A DNA stretch of 64,000 bases from an uncultured Caulobacterales bacterium (GCA_903837135.1 CAILTK010000089.1:1-64000); one strand, 5' to 3'; positions 8,541-17,737 are shown, counted from the stretch's first letter. Notes: generated from the sequence alone by a model not told the origin. Program-made: numbers and translations.

Positions 8541-9563
8541 TTAGGGCGCCTTCGAAGCCGTGGACGGGGAGCCTGTCAGGCCTGCATTTGCCGCAGTGAC
8601 AGCGTTGGCCTTGATGAGGATCTTAGCCATGCGGTCGGCGATGTCGAATTGCGCGACAGTCATCTTGCCCTCCGGGTCGGTCAAATACAGCGCGGTGAGG
8701 TAGGCGATGTCGGCGGAGGTTAGGCCGTCGGGCGGATCGCGGCCGGGACAGGGAGACTTGGCGAAGCGGTCGATCACGCTCGGCAGGGCGTTGCAGCCGT
8801 CAAGCGACTTCGGCTGGGACAGGGCCAGCATGACCAGATCGTCGGCGACAAGGTTCAGGGGCTTGCCGGCCAGAACCTTGTTATCGGCCACGATCAACAC
8901 ATTGTGGAACGCGGTCGAGTAGCAGGCTGTGGAGCGGTTGGCGCAGCCGGGCGGCGGACGATCTTCGGGGTCGTCGATAGCGCTAGATTGCAGCAATCCC
9001 GTTCCAGGAAGTCCGCTGCCGACTAAGTCAATGGTAATGGCGGCGCTGGTTTTGGTTGCGGTAACGTACCAGGCCTGGACGGGATATCTAACAGTCTTGA
9101 GCCGCTCTGTCCTTGAAAGGTGATAGTAGCCAAGCAGATACTCCAGGCGTTTGGAGACGCTGTCCATCGCGTGTTGGGGCTCGTCTTCGAACGCGATCTC
9201 GACGTTTGGCCTACAATTTGAGCGCGCGGCGGGCAACCCCAACGCCTGGGCCATACTCTCGATGCGCCCCTTGATCTTGGCGGCTTGTTCGGCCAGCGGC
9301 AGGCCCAAGACCAGGACACAGACCGGGTCGCGCCAGCGGCCGATCTGGTTGATGTTAGGGTTCGGGGCGGCGGCGTAGGATTGCACGAAGCTTTGGCTCA
9401 ACTCGTGGATCACCTTCGGCGTGGGAAGGGCCCGCACCGTTACCTGCGGCAGGGGCGTGGCCGGCGCGTCGTTGGCGGCCGGCGCGGACACGGGTTGGGG
9501 CAGGGCGGCGCTGGAGGCCAGCCAGGCGGCGCAGGTCAGGACGGACGCAAAGCGGTTGGGCAT
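8541..9563 (-). CDS. Secreted protein of unknown function
   Basis: Not recognised as a named family. The ATG at 9563 opens a signal peptide (NRFASVLTCAAWLASSAALP) and has GAGGC upstream, so a 26-codon longer frame was not used. The 340-residue protein has alternating hydrophobic strands, a DPVCVLVLGLP segment and paired cysteines (CANRSTACY and CNALPSVIDRFAKSPC) that could form disulphides outside the cytoplasm. The gene lies about 240 bases upstream of the aspartic protease gene on the same strand. The family is probably limited to Caulobacteraceae and relatives. Confidence 0.6.
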   Translation of the reverse strand: MPNRFASVLTCAAWLASSAALPQPVSAPAANDAPATPLPQVTVRALPTPKVIHELSQSFVQSYAAAPNPNINQIGRWRDPVCVLVLGLPLAEQAAKIKGRIESMAQALGLPAARSNCRPNVEIAFEDEPQHAMDSVSKRLEYLLGYYHLSRTERLKTVRYPVQAWYVTATKTSAAITIDLVGSGLPGTGLLQSSAIDDPEDRPPPGCANRSTACYSTAFHNVLIVADNKVLAGKPLNLVADDLVMLALSQPKSLDGCNALPSVIDRFAKSPCPGRDPPDGLTSADIAYLTALYLTDPEGKMTVAQFDIADRMAKILIKANAVTAANAGLTGSPSTASKAP

Positions 9564-9884
9564 GAGAGCCTCACGCAGTAGAGGAGCAAGCGAAGCCGAC
9601 GAGGAAGAGTAGCTCAACAATTGCGCGAGATTGAAGCGCATTTATTGGATTGGGAAATCTGAAAGCCGACCTTCGAATGACCGCTAAGGGTCGACACCGG
9701 AAATGAGCGCCGCTCTAAAATCCCGACATCGGCGGCGCCGGCTGTAAGCGATCTTTCCGACGTTCGGCATGGAGAGAAGTACGCATCCGGTGAGAACCGC
9801 GGCTAGGTCCGGTTTCGGACGTCATCAACTTCCGGGCGGGGTGGGCGGCGGAAGGAGTGGGGGGTGTCTTCCCAGACCTCACCG
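9564..9884. other. Intergenic region, no gene seen
   Basis: These 321 bases lie between the start of the secreted unknown gene and the stop of the MarR gene. The part next to the secreted gene must hold its promoter. I see no convincing ORF, RNA gene or repeat. Confidence 0.6.
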
Positions 9885-10460
9885 TCAAGGGTTCCGCCGC
9901 GCCCGGGCCCCCGCTCCAGCGCTAAAATCCGCTCGGCTCGCGTGCTTGCCGGCGTCCAGGGCGTTCCTGATGCGCTCATAGAGCGAGCTCCGGGCCAGCG
10001 CCGAATCCAGCCTTTCGAGTGCGGCGACGACATTGTCGGTCTCGGCGTTCAGATCCCTCGCCACAGCGTCCATAGCCGCCCAGACCGGCGAGAGCCGCAG
10101 ATAGAGTTCGCGACCGTCACGCGACAGGTCGAGACGGCGGCTGCGACCGTCGTTGGCGTCCGCCCTTAGGTGCAGGAGGCCAGCCGCCTCGAGCGATCGC
10201 CGGGTCTGGCTCACCGACGGCTGGCTGATCCCCAGGGCGGCCGCCAGGTGTCCGACCGAGGTGGGGCCGTGATCGTAAAGGTGTTCCATCACGCCCCACC
10301 ATTGCTGCCGAAAAGGGATGCCCAGGTCGGCATAGATGCGGCCTGCGTCTTCGTCGATCCGCTCCGAAAGTCGCCGCAGCCGGGCGCCGAGCGCCGAGGG
10401 ACCAAGCTCGCGGGTGTAGTCCCTCGGTTCGACCGGCGAAGTTGAGTCTTGTATTTCCAT
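9885..10460 (-). CDS. MarR-family transcriptional regulator
   Basis: The 191-residue protein has a winged helix-turn-helix in the middle. TSVGHLAAALGISQPSVSQ is the recognition helix segment, followed by the wing LRADANDGRSRRLDLS. Flanking helices would form the dimer. MarR proteins usually repress their own and a neighbouring gene until they bind a small molecule. The gene is divergent from the S41 peptidase gene. A perfect 12-base palindrome overlaps its start codon and a TATAAT-type box for the opposite gene, which makes autoregulation and control of the S41 gene likely. Ligand unknown. Confidence 0.88.
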   Translation of the reverse strand: MEIQDSTSPVEPRDYTRELGPSALGARLRRLSERIDEDAGRIYADLGIPFRQQWWGVMEHLYDHGPTSVGHLAAALGISQPSVSQTRRSLEAAGLLHLRADANDGRSRRLDLSRDGRELYLRLSPVWAAMDAVARDLNAETDNVVAALERLDSALARSSLYERIRNALDAGKHASRADFSAGAGARARRNP

Positions 10461-10475
10461 AGGCGCCTATATAAT
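10459..10475. promoter_or_regulatory. Palindromic candidate operator overlapping a -10 box
   Basis: ATAGGCGCCTAT at 10459-10470 is a perfect 12-base palindrome. It covers the start of the MarR gene and runs into TATAAT at 10470-10475, which would serve as a -10 box for the divergent S41 gene. A weak -35 (TCTTGT, 10447-10452) sits 17 bases before it. The position is what is expected for a self-binding MarR operator. Confidence 0.55.
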
Positions 10476-10537
10476 CCGACTTCTATCGGAAGGCCATGAC
10501 GCCTCGACGCGGGGTGGGTCAATCGTGAGGCTTGCAT

Positions 10538-12061
10538 ATGCGCGCACAGGCGGTCGGACGTTGCGTTATGCTGGGCTACGCGCTGGCGGCGTTGTGTTGG
10601 TCGGGCCCCGCAGACGCCGAGGGGCAGAGCAGGGCGGGTGGGGAGCGGCGTTTTACGCCGGCCGAAGTCCAGTCTGATCTGGACACCCTGTACCGCCGCC
10701 TCCAGCTCGATGCATTCGATCTCTACGCGTTCACGTCTAAGCCGGTGCTTGACCGTACGTTTCGCCGCCTGCGGCAACACTTGTCCGGAGGCCGAGAGGG
10801 TCCACACGGCCTTGGACCGCTCATGTCGAAATCGGAGGCCGAGCAGCGTCTTCAGTTGCTGGCGTCGGCCGCGCACCTCGGCCACGCGCGGGTGGAGGGG
10901 CTCTACGCCGAATGGGCGGAATACCGGGGCGCCGGCGGTCGAGCCTTTCCCCTGAACCTCCGCATCGCCGGGGGGCGGGTCTATGTGGCCAAGAACCTGA
11001 GCGGCAACGCCCGAATACGGGTCGGCGATGAGATCCTGGCCCTGGACGGCGCGCCTGCGGGTCGCTGGCTCGCCAGGACCGGGCGGCACATCTCCGCTGA
11101 GACGCCGGACCTCGCCAACTCGATCCTGGAGTACGACTTCCCGATGTACCTCTGGGTCGAGGCCGGCCCGAAGCCCTCCTTCCGGTTGCTGCTGAGGACA
11201 CCCGGCCATGCGGCCACCCGGACGACGATTGCGGCGGCGACGACGGCCGAAATGGACCGGAACGCGACCGGTCAACCGCAAGGGCTCGACCTTGACCATC
11301 CGTTGCGGGACGCCCGCAGTCTTGGCGACGGCATCGGCTATCTGCGCCCGGGCCCGTTCTACAATGATCAGGCGAAGACGGCGGCCGACGAGTGGGACGT
11401 GTCCGCGTTCAAGGCCTTCATCGACGGCGCGTTCAGGATGTTCGATAGGGAGGGCGTCACAAAGCTGATCATCGATCTGCGCGGCAATGCTGGCGGCGAC
11501 AGCCTGTTCAGCGATGTCATGGTGTCATGGTTTGCCGACCGCCCGTATCAATTCTTCTCTTCGTTCAAGGTCCGCGCAAGCGCCGACGCCATTGCCGCCA
11601 ACCAGGAACGCTTGGAGCACGATGCCGTAGCTGCGGGACCGATCTCCCGACGGTTCGCCACCCTCTATGCGCGTGCGAGGCCGGGCGCGGTCCTGGATTT
11701 CGAGCTGCCGCCTTCCCTGCCCAATCCGACCGAGCATTTCGGCGGCGAGGTATTCATGCTCATCGACCGCCAGACCTATTCCAACGCGGTCGCGGTCGCC
11801 GCAACGGTCCAGGACTATAGGTTCGGGCTGGTGATGGGCGAGCCGACCGCCGACATGGCGACTGCCTACGGCGCCATGGAGCATTTCACCCTGCCGGTCA
11901 CCGGCGCCGTGATCGGCTTTCCCAAGGCCCGAATCATCAGGCCCAGCGGCGACCCCCGCTCGAGAGGCGTGACGCCGGACATCGCAATCGAGACGCCGAT
12001 CATTCTGACCTCCGACGATGAAGTTCTCCAGCGTGCGCGAGCAATCGCCTTGCACCATTGA
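10538..12061 (+). CDS. Secreted S41-family (tail-specific-type) serine peptidase
   Basis: The ATG at 10538 has GTGAGG seven bases upstream, which is better than the TTG two codons earlier. The 507-residue product has a signal peptide ending near ADAEG. It has a PDZ-like segment (NARIRVGDEILALDG) and an S41 catalytic core with KLIIDLRGNAGGD and DRQTYSNAVAVAATVQDY, where the Ser of YSN is the expected nucleophile. GEPTADMATAYG and the ending SRGVTPDIAIETP complete the family signature. It would cleave proteins or peptides in the periplasm. It is divergent from a MarR regulator with which it shares a candidate operator. Confidence 0.85.
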   Translation: MRAQAVGRCVMLGYALAALCWSGPADAEGQSRAGGERRFTPAEVQSDLDTLYRRLQLDAFDLYAFTSKPVLDRTFRRLRQHLSGGREGPHGLGPLMSKSEAEQRLQLLASAAHLGHARVEGLYAEWAEYRGAGGRAFPLNLRIAGGRVYVAKNLSGNARIRVGDEILALDGAPAGRWLARTGRHISAETPDLANSILEYDFPMYLWVEAGPKPSFRLLLRTPGHAATRTTIAAATTAEMDRNATGQPQGLDLDHPLRDARSLGDGIGYLRPGPFYNDQAKTAADEWDVSAFKAFIDGAFRMFDREGVTKLIIDLRGNAGGDSLFSDVMVSWFADRPYQFFSSFKVRASADAIAANQERLEHDAVAAGPISRRFATLYARARPGAVLDFELPPSLPNPTEHFGGEVFMLIDRQTYSNAVAVAATVQDYRFGLVMGEPTADMATAYGAMEHFTLPVTGAVIGFPKARIIRPSGDPRSRGVTPDIAIETPIILTSDDEVLQRARAIALHH

Positions 12062-12311
12062 CCCTGTTTGCATGAGGTAGCCGCTGGGCGCGTGGCCCGA
12101 ACCGCGGCGGTGCGCTAGCCATTTGCATCTGCGGCGTAGCCGTTACGGCCACGTGGACCAGATCGTGCAGCACTGATTTCACCCGAGCCTCCCGCAACTG
12201 CTAGGCCGTGAGCCTGAGGGGGCTCGACAGGCGGACCTCCCGGACGTCTGCCATGGGTCGGGAGCGCCCGCTGGCTCGCGCCTCGTGACCCGACATTCGG
12301 GGTCTGGCTGC

Positions 12312-12430
12312 TGGAGCGATACTCGTTCAGACGGAACCGACGTCAACAACGTCTCCGCCGCGCTCGTCCCGGCGATCCAGACTTGCCGCGGTCGCGTGTG
12401 CCTGGATGCCCGGCACGAAGGCCGGACAAG
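12312..12430. repeat. Dispersed intergenic repeat, copy A
   Basis: The segment starts TGGAGCGATACTC, continues through AGACGGAACC and contains GTCCCGGCGATCCAG followed by a short palindromic CCCGG/CCGG part. The same order of blocks is found at 58842-58960. The blocks are well conserved and the spacers less so. It lies outside genes in both places. Confidence 0.7.
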
Positions 12431-12572
12431 ACGGAGAGGGGGAGCTGACGCTGAGGCGATTCACTCAAAGCGGGCTGTGCTCCGACGTCCGCTTCCGCCG
12501 ACGCCGCCGGCGCGTCGCGTCCGGCGCGCCGTTCTTGGATTCTGAACGACGATGGACGGCGGCCCGCCCAGC

Positions 12573-12605
12573 AAAACGCCCCCGCCGCGGGTGCGGCGAG
12601 GGCGT
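12573..12605 (-). terminator. Rho-independent terminator of the small secreted protein gene
   Basis: On the minus strand a 13-base stem (12593-12605 pairing with 12576-12588, one G-T pair) closes a 4-base loop and is followed by TTTT. It lies about 45 bases after the stop of the gene at 12651. Confidence 0.8.
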
Positions 12606-12650
12606 CGTTATTTCAACCGTGTTCATCCCCGTGAGGGGACGAGTTGCGGC

Positions 12651-12944
12651 CTACGGCTTTACCGTCGTCAGGTCGTCGCCGACCTTCTTCAGCTGGTCGT
12701 CGGTGATCGCGCCCTGGGACATGGGCTGCAGGTCCTTCAGGCTCATGGTCTTGAACTGGTCGTACATGGCGTGGCTGGTCAGCCCCGGCAGGTCCTTGTC
12801 CAGCACGGCCTTGCCGGCGGGCACGGCGACGATCTGCTCGATCGGCGTGTCGAGGGTGAGCGCCTTCGGCGGATCGGCCGCCAGGGCGCCCGAAGCGAAA
12901 GCGAGGCCAGCGGCGAACAGGCTCGCGGCGATGAACTTCTTCAT
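12651..12944 (-). CDS. Small secreted protein, unknown function
   Basis: The 97-residue protein begins with a clear signal peptide (KKFIAASLFAAGLAFASGALA) and the start has AGGGAGGAC just upstream, a strong ribosome binding site. The mature part is about 75 residues and mostly helical, with TPIEQIVAVPAGKAVLDKDLPGL and DDQLKKVGDDL. A strong RBS and a strong terminator point to good expression. I do not recognise a named family. It is likely a periplasmic protein restricted to Caulobacterales and relatives. Confidence 0.72.
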   Translation of the reverse strand: MKKFIAASLFAAGLAFASGALAADPPKALTLDTPIEQIVAVPAGKAVLDKDLPGLTSHAMYDQFKTMSLKDLQPMSQGAITDDQLKKVGDDLTTVKP

Positions 12945-13084
12945 GACGTCCTCCCTAGGTGTCTGCGCGATTGAACCGCTTTTTCGCGACAGCGACAAGG
13001 CTGGATCCTTACAGTGCGTACATCGCCCCCGTGACAAGCCGGCCGCCATGGCCCAGATAAGCGCCGCTAGGCGGAGTTTTTGGG

Positions 13085-14548
13085 ATGAGCGAACGGCAGC
13101 CTTATCGGGTCTCGGGACGCACGGGCGAGTGGGAAGTGGTGCTCGGGCTGGAAGTGCACGCCCAGGTCGCCTCCCACGCCAAGCTGTTCTCCGGCGCCGC
13201 CACCGGCTTCGGGGCCGGGCCCAACGAGCAGGTTTCGCTGGTCGACGCGGGCTTTCCCGGCATGCTGCCGGTGATCAACCGCTATTGCGTCGAGCAGGCG
13301 GTCAAGACCGGCTTCGGGCTGAAGGCGCAGATCAATTCCGTCTCGCGGTTCGACCGGAAGAACTACTTCTATCCCGACCTGCCGCAGGGCTACCAGATCA
13401 GCCAGTTCAAGGAGCCGATCGTCGGCGAGGGGACGCTGGAGGTCGAGCGCGACGACGGCTCGCGCTTCGTCGTCGGCATCGAGCGGCTGCACCTCGAGCA
13501 GGACGCGGGCAAGTCGATCCACGACATGGATCCGCACTGGACCTATGTGGATCTGAACCGGTCGGGCGTCGCCCTGATGGAGATCGTCTCCAAGCCGGAC
13601 ATGCGTTCGCCCGAGGACGCGGCCGCCTATGTGAAGACCCTCCGCATGCTGGTCCGCTATCTCGGCACCTGCGACGGCGACATGGAGAAAGGCAATCTGC
13701 GCGCCGACGTGAACGTCTCGGTGCGCAAGCCCGGCGATCCGCTCGGCACCCGCTGCGAGATCAAGAACGTCAACTCCATGCGCTTCATCCAGCAGGCCAT
13801 CGTCTACGAGGCGCGCCGGCAGGTGGAGATCCTCGAGGAGGGCGGTTCGATCGACCAGGAGACGCGGCTGTACGATCCGGGCCGCGGCGAGACCCGCTCC
13901 ATGCGCTCCAAGGAGGACGCGCACGACTATCGCTACTTCCCGGACCCGGACCTGCTGCCGCTCGAACTCGATCCGGCCTGGGTCAAGCGGATCCAGGACA
14001 GCCTGCCCGAACTGCCCGACGCCAAGCGCGAACGGCTGCAGAGCCAGTACGGCCTGACGGCTTATGACGCCGGCGTGCTGGTCGGCGATCCCGTGCGCGC
14101 GGCCTTCTTCGAAGAGGCCGTGAAGGGGCGCGACCCGAAGCTGGTCGCCAACTGGACCCTGAACGATTTGTCGGGCCGGCTCGGGACCGAGGGCGTCGCC
14201 TTCGAGGATTCGCCGATCAAGGCCGCCGACATCGCCGCCCTGGTCGAGCTGATCGAGACCGAGGTGATCTCCTCCAAGATCGCCAAGGAGGTGTTCGAGC
14301 ACATGTGGGCCGGCGAGGGCGCGCCGAAGGCCATCGTCGAGGCGCGCGGCCTGGTGCAGGTGACCGACACCTCGGCGATCGAGAAGGCCATCGACGAGAT
14401 CATGGCCGCCAACCCCGACAAGGTGGCGTCGGCCAAGGAAAAGCCGCAGGCGATCGGCTGGTTCGTCGGCCAGGTGATGAAGGCCACCGGCGGCAAGGCC
14501 AACCCCGCCGCCGTGAACCAGATCCTCAAGGCCAAACTCGAAGCCTGA
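13085..14548 (+). CDS. gatB: Aspartyl/glutamyl-tRNA amidotransferase subunit B
   Basis: GatB is the tRNA-binding and kinase subunit of the GatCAB complex, which turns Glu-tRNA(Gln) and Asp-tRNA(Asn) into Gln- and Asn-tRNA. The 487-residue length is normal. Signature segments include [12 protein letters not shown] near the N-terminus, [50 protein letters not shown] and EIKNVNSM. The C-terminal YqeY-like tail ends [13 protein letters not shown]. gatA and gatC are not adjacent, which is common. The ATG at 13085 gives the expected N-terminus. Confidence 0.97.
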   Translation: MSERQPYRVSGRTGEWEVVLGLEVHAQVASHAKLFSGAATGFGAGPNEQVSLVDAGFPGMLPVINRYCVEQAVKTGFGLKAQINSVSRFDRKNYFYPDLPQGYQISQFKEPIVGEGTLEVERDDGSRFVVGIERLHLEQDAGKSIHDMDPHWTYVDLNRSGVALMEIVSKPDMRSPEDAAAYVKTLRMLVRYLGTCDGDMEKGNLRADVNVSVRKPGDPLGTRCEIKNVNSMRFIQQAIVYEARRQVEILEEGGSIDQETRLYDPGRGETRSMRSKEDAHDYRYFPDPDLLPLELDPAWVKRIQDSLPELPDAKRERLQSQYGLTAYDAGVLVGDPVRAAFFEEAVKGRDPKLVANWTLNDLSGRLGTEGVAFEDSPIKAADIAALVELIETEVISSKIAKEVFEHMWAGEGAPKAIVEARGLVQVTDTSAIEKAIDEIMAANPDKVASAKEKPQAIGWFVGQVMKATGGKANPAAVNQILKAKLEA

Positions 14549-14561
14549 GGGACGAGGACGC

Positions 14562-15071
14562 TCACCAGGCGCCGGGCGCGGTGTCGAGGATCAGGCCGGT
14601 GGAGCGCTGCACCAGATAGGCGTCGCGGCCGACTCCGTACCAGGCATAGCCGGGCGGGGGCGACCGCAGACGATATTGACGCGGGTCCAGCATCTGGCCG
14701 CCGGCGGGACCGCCGGGCAGGAACTGTCCCCTGCGCCAGCCGCCGCGCGGGGCGAAGGCGGCGGGCGGGGGCGGCGGTGCGTAGGCCGGATAGCCCATTT
14801 CGGGCCGGACGTAGCCGCGCGGCGAATAGCCGCCCTCCACCGGATAGCCGCCGCCCCGGGGATAACCACCGCCGCGGGGATAGCCCGCCGCTGCGGGGCC
14901 GCCCGGACGCGGACCGTTCATCGGCGCGGCGTAACCGCCGCGCCCGCCCGGCGCTGCTGGCGCATGCCCGCCGCCGCCGCGCCCATGACCTCCCCAGCCC
15001 TGCGCGCCGGCGGCGCCGGCGGCAAGGAGGCTGAAGGCCAGGACGGCCATGACGGGCCTGAGCGTGCGCAT
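14562..15071 (-). CDS. RcnB-like secreted Gly/Pro-rich protein (first of three)
   Basis: This 169-residue protein has a signal peptide (LRPVMAVLAFSLLAAGAAGA) and then a low-complexity region rich in Gly, Pro and Tyr with GYPRGGGYPRGG-type repeats. The last 65 residues carry the RcnB-type signature: WRRGQFLPGG, then YRLRSPPPGYAWYGVGRDAYLV and TGLILDT. RcnB of E. coli is a periplasmic protein linked to nickel/cobalt homeostasis, but most relatives are uncharacterised. It is convergent with gatB and next to a second RcnB-like gene on the same strand. Confidence 0.75.
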   Translation of the reverse strand: MRTLRPVMAVLAFSLLAAGAAGAQGWGGHGRGGGGHAPAAPGGRGGYAAPMNGPRPGGPAAAGYPRGGGYPRGGGYPVEGGYSPRGYVRPEMGYPAYAPPPPPAAFAPRGGWRRGQFLPGGPAGGQMLDPRQYRLRSPPPGYAWYGVGRDAYLVQRSTGLILDTAPGAW

Positions 15072-15132
15072 GACACGGAAACCAAGCTTGACGGAGGGTC
15101 GGGAGGCGAACGCATGCCCGCCTCCCGGGCGC

Positions 15133-16002
15133 TCACCAGTAGTAGACGCCGGGAACCGAATCGACCACTTCGCCGGTGGCGAGGTTGATCAGCAGGGCGT
15201 CGGCGCCGACGCGGATCCACTGATAGCCATAGTCGGGCGCCCAGAGGCCATAGGCCCAATAGTCGCTGATGAAGTAGTTCGGCAGGAAGAAGACCGACGG
15301 CAGGAACTCGCCGCGCCGCCAGTAGTGGTGATCCCAGCCGCGGTACCCGCCCGGAAAGGCGTAGGGCGAGGCGTGGTAGCGATAGAAGTTGCGGCCGCCG
15401 AAGGCGAACGGCTGGGCGCCCGGCCGGGGACCGCGATCGCCAGGCCCGCGATCGCCAGGCCCGCGCTCGCCAGGACCGCCGCGGCCGGGACCGCCGCGCT
15501 CGGGACCGCCTGGCTGATAGCCGCCCGGTCCGCCGCGATAGCCCTGCGCCTGAGACCCCGGCCCGCCGCGATAGCCCGGCTGACCCTGATAGCCCGCCTG
15601 GCCCTGATAACCCGGCTGCCCCTGACTGGCAGGCCGGCCCTGGCCCGGGTAGGCGCCCTGCGTCGGCGCGCCGCCCTGTGGGTGATAGCCGGGCTGGGCG
15701 CCCTGAAACGGTTGTCCCTGCGGATGATTATACGCGCCCTGCGCGGGCGCGCCGCCTTGGGGGTGATAGCCGGGCTGAGCGCCTTGAAACGGCTGCCCCT
15801 GCGGGTGATAGCCGCCGGGAGGGCCGCCTTGCGGCGCATGGGCCTGGGGCGCCGGCGCGGCGGCCGGAGCGGGCGCGGCGTGCGGCGCGCCGCCTCCGCC
15901 GGGATGCCCGCCGGGATGGTCGTCGTGGTGGTCCTGCGCCAGCGACACGGCCGGGCCGGCGAGGAGGGTGAGGGCCGCCGCGGCGGTTAGCATACGCTTC
16001 AT
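15133..16002 (-). CDS. RcnB-like secreted protein with a long Gln/Gly/Pro repeat region (second of three)
   Basis: The ATG at 16002 has AGGAGGCC upstream and starts a signal peptide (KRMLTAAAALTLLAGPAVSLA). The 289-residue product then has a His-rich patch (DHHDDHPGGHPGG) and two near-identical copies of a block built on HPQGQPFQGAQPGYHPQGG. YQGQ-type and GPGDRGP-type repeats follow. The final 90 residues are the RcnB-type domain (WRRGEFLPSVFF, YGYQWIRVGADALLINLATGEVV). The His-rich patch could bind metal, but this is an inference. It probably shares a transcript with the gene at 14562. Confidence 0.72.
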   Translation of the reverse strand: MKRMLTAAAALTLLAGPAVSLAQDHHDDHPGGHPGGGGAPHAAPAPAAAPAPQAHAPQGGPPGGYHPQGQPFQGAQPGYHPQGGAPAQGAYNHPQGQPFQGAQPGYHPQGGAPTQGAYPGQGRPASQGQPGYQGQAGYQGQPGYRGGPGSQAQGYRGGPGGYQPGGPERGGPGRGGPGERGPGDRGPGDRGPRPGAQPFAFGGRNFYRYHASPYAFPGGYRGWDHHYWRRGEFLPSVFFLPNYFISDYWAYGLWAPDYGYQWIRVGADALLINLATGEVVDSVPGVYYW

Positions 16003-16434
16003 CGTAGGCCTCCTTGGTATCTGGATCGACCGCCTGACGGCCGATGCGCCCCGGATCGGAGCTTGAACTAGAGCCGGTATCGTTCCCGGCGGCTGAACCG
16101 CGCCTGAACGACCTGTCGAGAAGCGTTGCAGCGGGCCGAGGGTTGCATCGTCCCGTGTGTCGATCATTGCGGGAAATCAAACGGGCGGCGCGCACATACG
16201 CCCTGCGGGCGAAGCCGCCCGGCGAGGTCAGCCCAGTGAGCTGATTTAACCCCTGCGACACTAAGGTGTACGAGAAATAAACCTTCGCTACACAAGTAAT
16301 GTATGGTTCACGAAAGTCTCGGAACACGGTGTTTTTGCGCTTAACTCTATCTTAGAACCGAAGATGTTTTCTGCCGTCATCAGATGTCGCCAAGCGGGCC
16401 GCCGAATGCGGCCTTTGCCAAGGAGAACCCAGTG
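16003..16434. other. Divergent promoter region, partly AT-rich
   Basis: These 432 bases separate the RcnB-like gene from the Sel1-repeat gene. Bases 16255-16380 are clearly richer in A and T than the surroundings and probably contain the promoter of the Sel1 gene. No gene or RNA is recognised. Confidence 0.5.
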
Positions 16435-16719
16435 ATGCAACCGGCGTACGAGCAACCCGTGCAGGAGCACCACCTAGCCATCCCGTTGCCCGGGCCCCAG
16501 TCCACCGGCGAGGAGCTGTTCCGGATGGGCATGCTCTATTCGACCGGGCAGGGCGGCGCGCCGCTCGACTACGTCTCGGCGCACATGCTGTTCAATCTCG
16601 CCGCCATGCGCGGCTCGGAGGCGGCCAAGGAGCGCCGTCGCGAGCTCAGTCAGGAGATGGACCGAGACACCATCGCCGAAGCCCAGCGCGCCGCCCGCGA
16701 ATGGTTGCAGAAGGCCTGA
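16435..16719 (+). CDS. Small Sel1-repeat protein
   Basis: The start at 16435 is chosen because AAGGAG lies at 16420-16425, nine bases upstream. An ATG 17 codons earlier lacks this. The 94-residue protein has one Sel1-type repeat (GEELFRMGMLYSTGQGG, then YVSAHMLFNLAAMRGSEAA) followed by a charged helix. Sel1 repeats are TPR-like protein-binding units. No signal peptide is seen, so it is likely cytoplasmic. The partner is unknown. Confidence 0.75.
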   Translation: MQPAYEQPVQEHHLAIPLPGPQSTGEELFRMGMLYSTGQGGAPLDYVSAHMLFNLAAMRGSEAAKERRRELSQEMDRDTIAEAQRAAREWLQKA

Positions 16720-16730
16720 GGGCCTCCCAC

Positions 16731-16863
16731 GCTTCCCCTCGATGGGGAAGCTGTCCGCGAAGCGGCCGGATGGGGTGGACGGCGGTAAGGTTTGAAGATC
16801 AGCGGGTTAGTCCTCGCCCCACCCGGCGGGCTTCGCCCCGCTACCCTCCCCACCGAGGGGAGG
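16731..16863. repeat. GC-rich imperfect inverted repeat
   Basis: GCTTCCCC at 16731-16738 pairs with GGGGAAGC at 16744-16751. Further in, a GGATGGGGTGG-type block is matched by a CCACCC/GGCTTCGCC block, and CTCCCC/GGGGAG closes the element. It fills the gap between the convergent Sel1 and hfsD-like genes and may act as a terminator in both directions. A related CCCCTCGAGGGG palindrome occurs at 20090-20112. Confidence 0.55.
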
Positions 16864-16870
16864 GCGTTCA

Positions 16871-17665
16871 TCAGTGTCCGGTCACCGTGCTCAGATAGTT
16901 GCCGTTCACCGCGTAGGTGAACTGGATGGGCAGGGTGTCGCGCAGGTACTGCTGCACGAAGACGCCGACCTCGGCGATGGTCGAGCGCGGCACATAGACG
17001 ATGTCGAACCGGCGCAGCGGCACGGCGTCGCCGCGGCCAGGGTTGAAGATCGCCGCCCGAAGATCCGCCGTCCGCATCATCGGCCGCCCGCCCGGACCCC
17101 GGCGGATGATCACCACCTGCGAGGTCTTGGCCGAGGGCTTGAACCCGCCGGCCATCATCACCGCCTGGACCGCGTCGATGTCGCCGGGCATGTCGTAGAC
17201 CCCGGCCTTGTCGACCTCGCCGCCGACGAACACCTTGAGCGGCGTCGCCGTCTTCACGGTCACCTCCACCTGCGGATTGCGCAGCTGGCCGGCGTAGGCC
17301 TGGGCCAGCTCGGCCTGCAGTTCGGGGGGCGAGCGGTCGGCGGCCATCGCCTGGGCGATCAGCGGCAGGGTGATTCGCCCGTCCGGCTGGACGGTGACCG
17401 TGCGGGCCAGCTCCGGTGCGGACGGAAAGGCGACGTCGAGCACGTCGCCCGGGTAGAGGCGATAGCCGGGCTCGTCGTCGCCCCAGCTCGCGTAGGGAAT
17501 CGGAATAAACTCGGGTGTCGCCCGCGCGCCGCCATAGAGGGCGGCGGGCGGCGGGAGGTGCGGCGCGGCGCAGCCGCCGAGGCCGAGCAGGGCGGGCGCG
17601 ATCGGGCCCGCGAGGCCGGCCAGGGTCAGCAGTCGGCGGCGGGTCAGGTCGGGCAGGGCGGTCAC
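16871..17665 (-). CDS. hfsD: Polysaccharide export lipoprotein (Wza/HfsD type)
   Basis: The 264-residue protein starts at a GTG with GGAG upstream. Its N-terminus (LTRRRLLTLAG ... LGLGGC) combines a twin-arginine-like motif with a lipobox, placing the lipidated Cys at residue 32. The body has a Poly_export domain (YRLYPGDVLDVAFPS, VQPDGRITLPLI) and an SLBB domain (LKVFVGGEVDKAGVYDMPG). It would form the outer-membrane exit channel for a polysaccharide. It is divergent from a Wzz-type gene and followed by hfsB- and hfsC-like genes, the arrangement known from the Caulobacter holdfast locus. The hfs name rests on gene order plus family. Confidence 0.75.
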   Translation of the reverse strand: MTALPDLTRRRLLTLAGLAGPIAPALLGLGGCAAPHLPPPAALYGGARATPEFIPIPYASWGDDEPGYRLYPGDVLDVAFPSAPELARTVTVQPDGRITLPLIAQAMAADRSPPELQAELAQAYAGQLRNPQVEVTVKTATPLKVFVGGEVDKAGVYDMPGDIDAVQAVMMAGGFKPSAKTSQVVIIRRGPGGRPMMRTADLRAAIFNPGRGDAVPLRRFDIVYVPRSTIAEVGVFVQQYLRDTLPIQFTYAVNGNYLSTVTGH

Positions 17666-17737
17666 GTGGTGCTCCGGGCAACTCCAGCCCGCAGAATTAT
17701 GGTTAACGGGTAACAACTGGTTAAGGGCGGGGCGGCG

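Larger units (their letters stand above)
12062..12650. other. Long intergenic region with a dispersed repeat and a terminator
   Basis: These 589 bases hold no gene I can support. Bases 12312-12430 match the intergenic repeat at 58842-58960, and 12573-12605 form a terminator for the gene at 12651. The rest is GC-rich and without a recognisable signal. Confidence 0.65.

Noticed and set aside
12285-12545. Small ORF in the gap after the S41 gene
   Set aside because: It runs through a dispersed repeat and has no ribosome site or family-like sequence.
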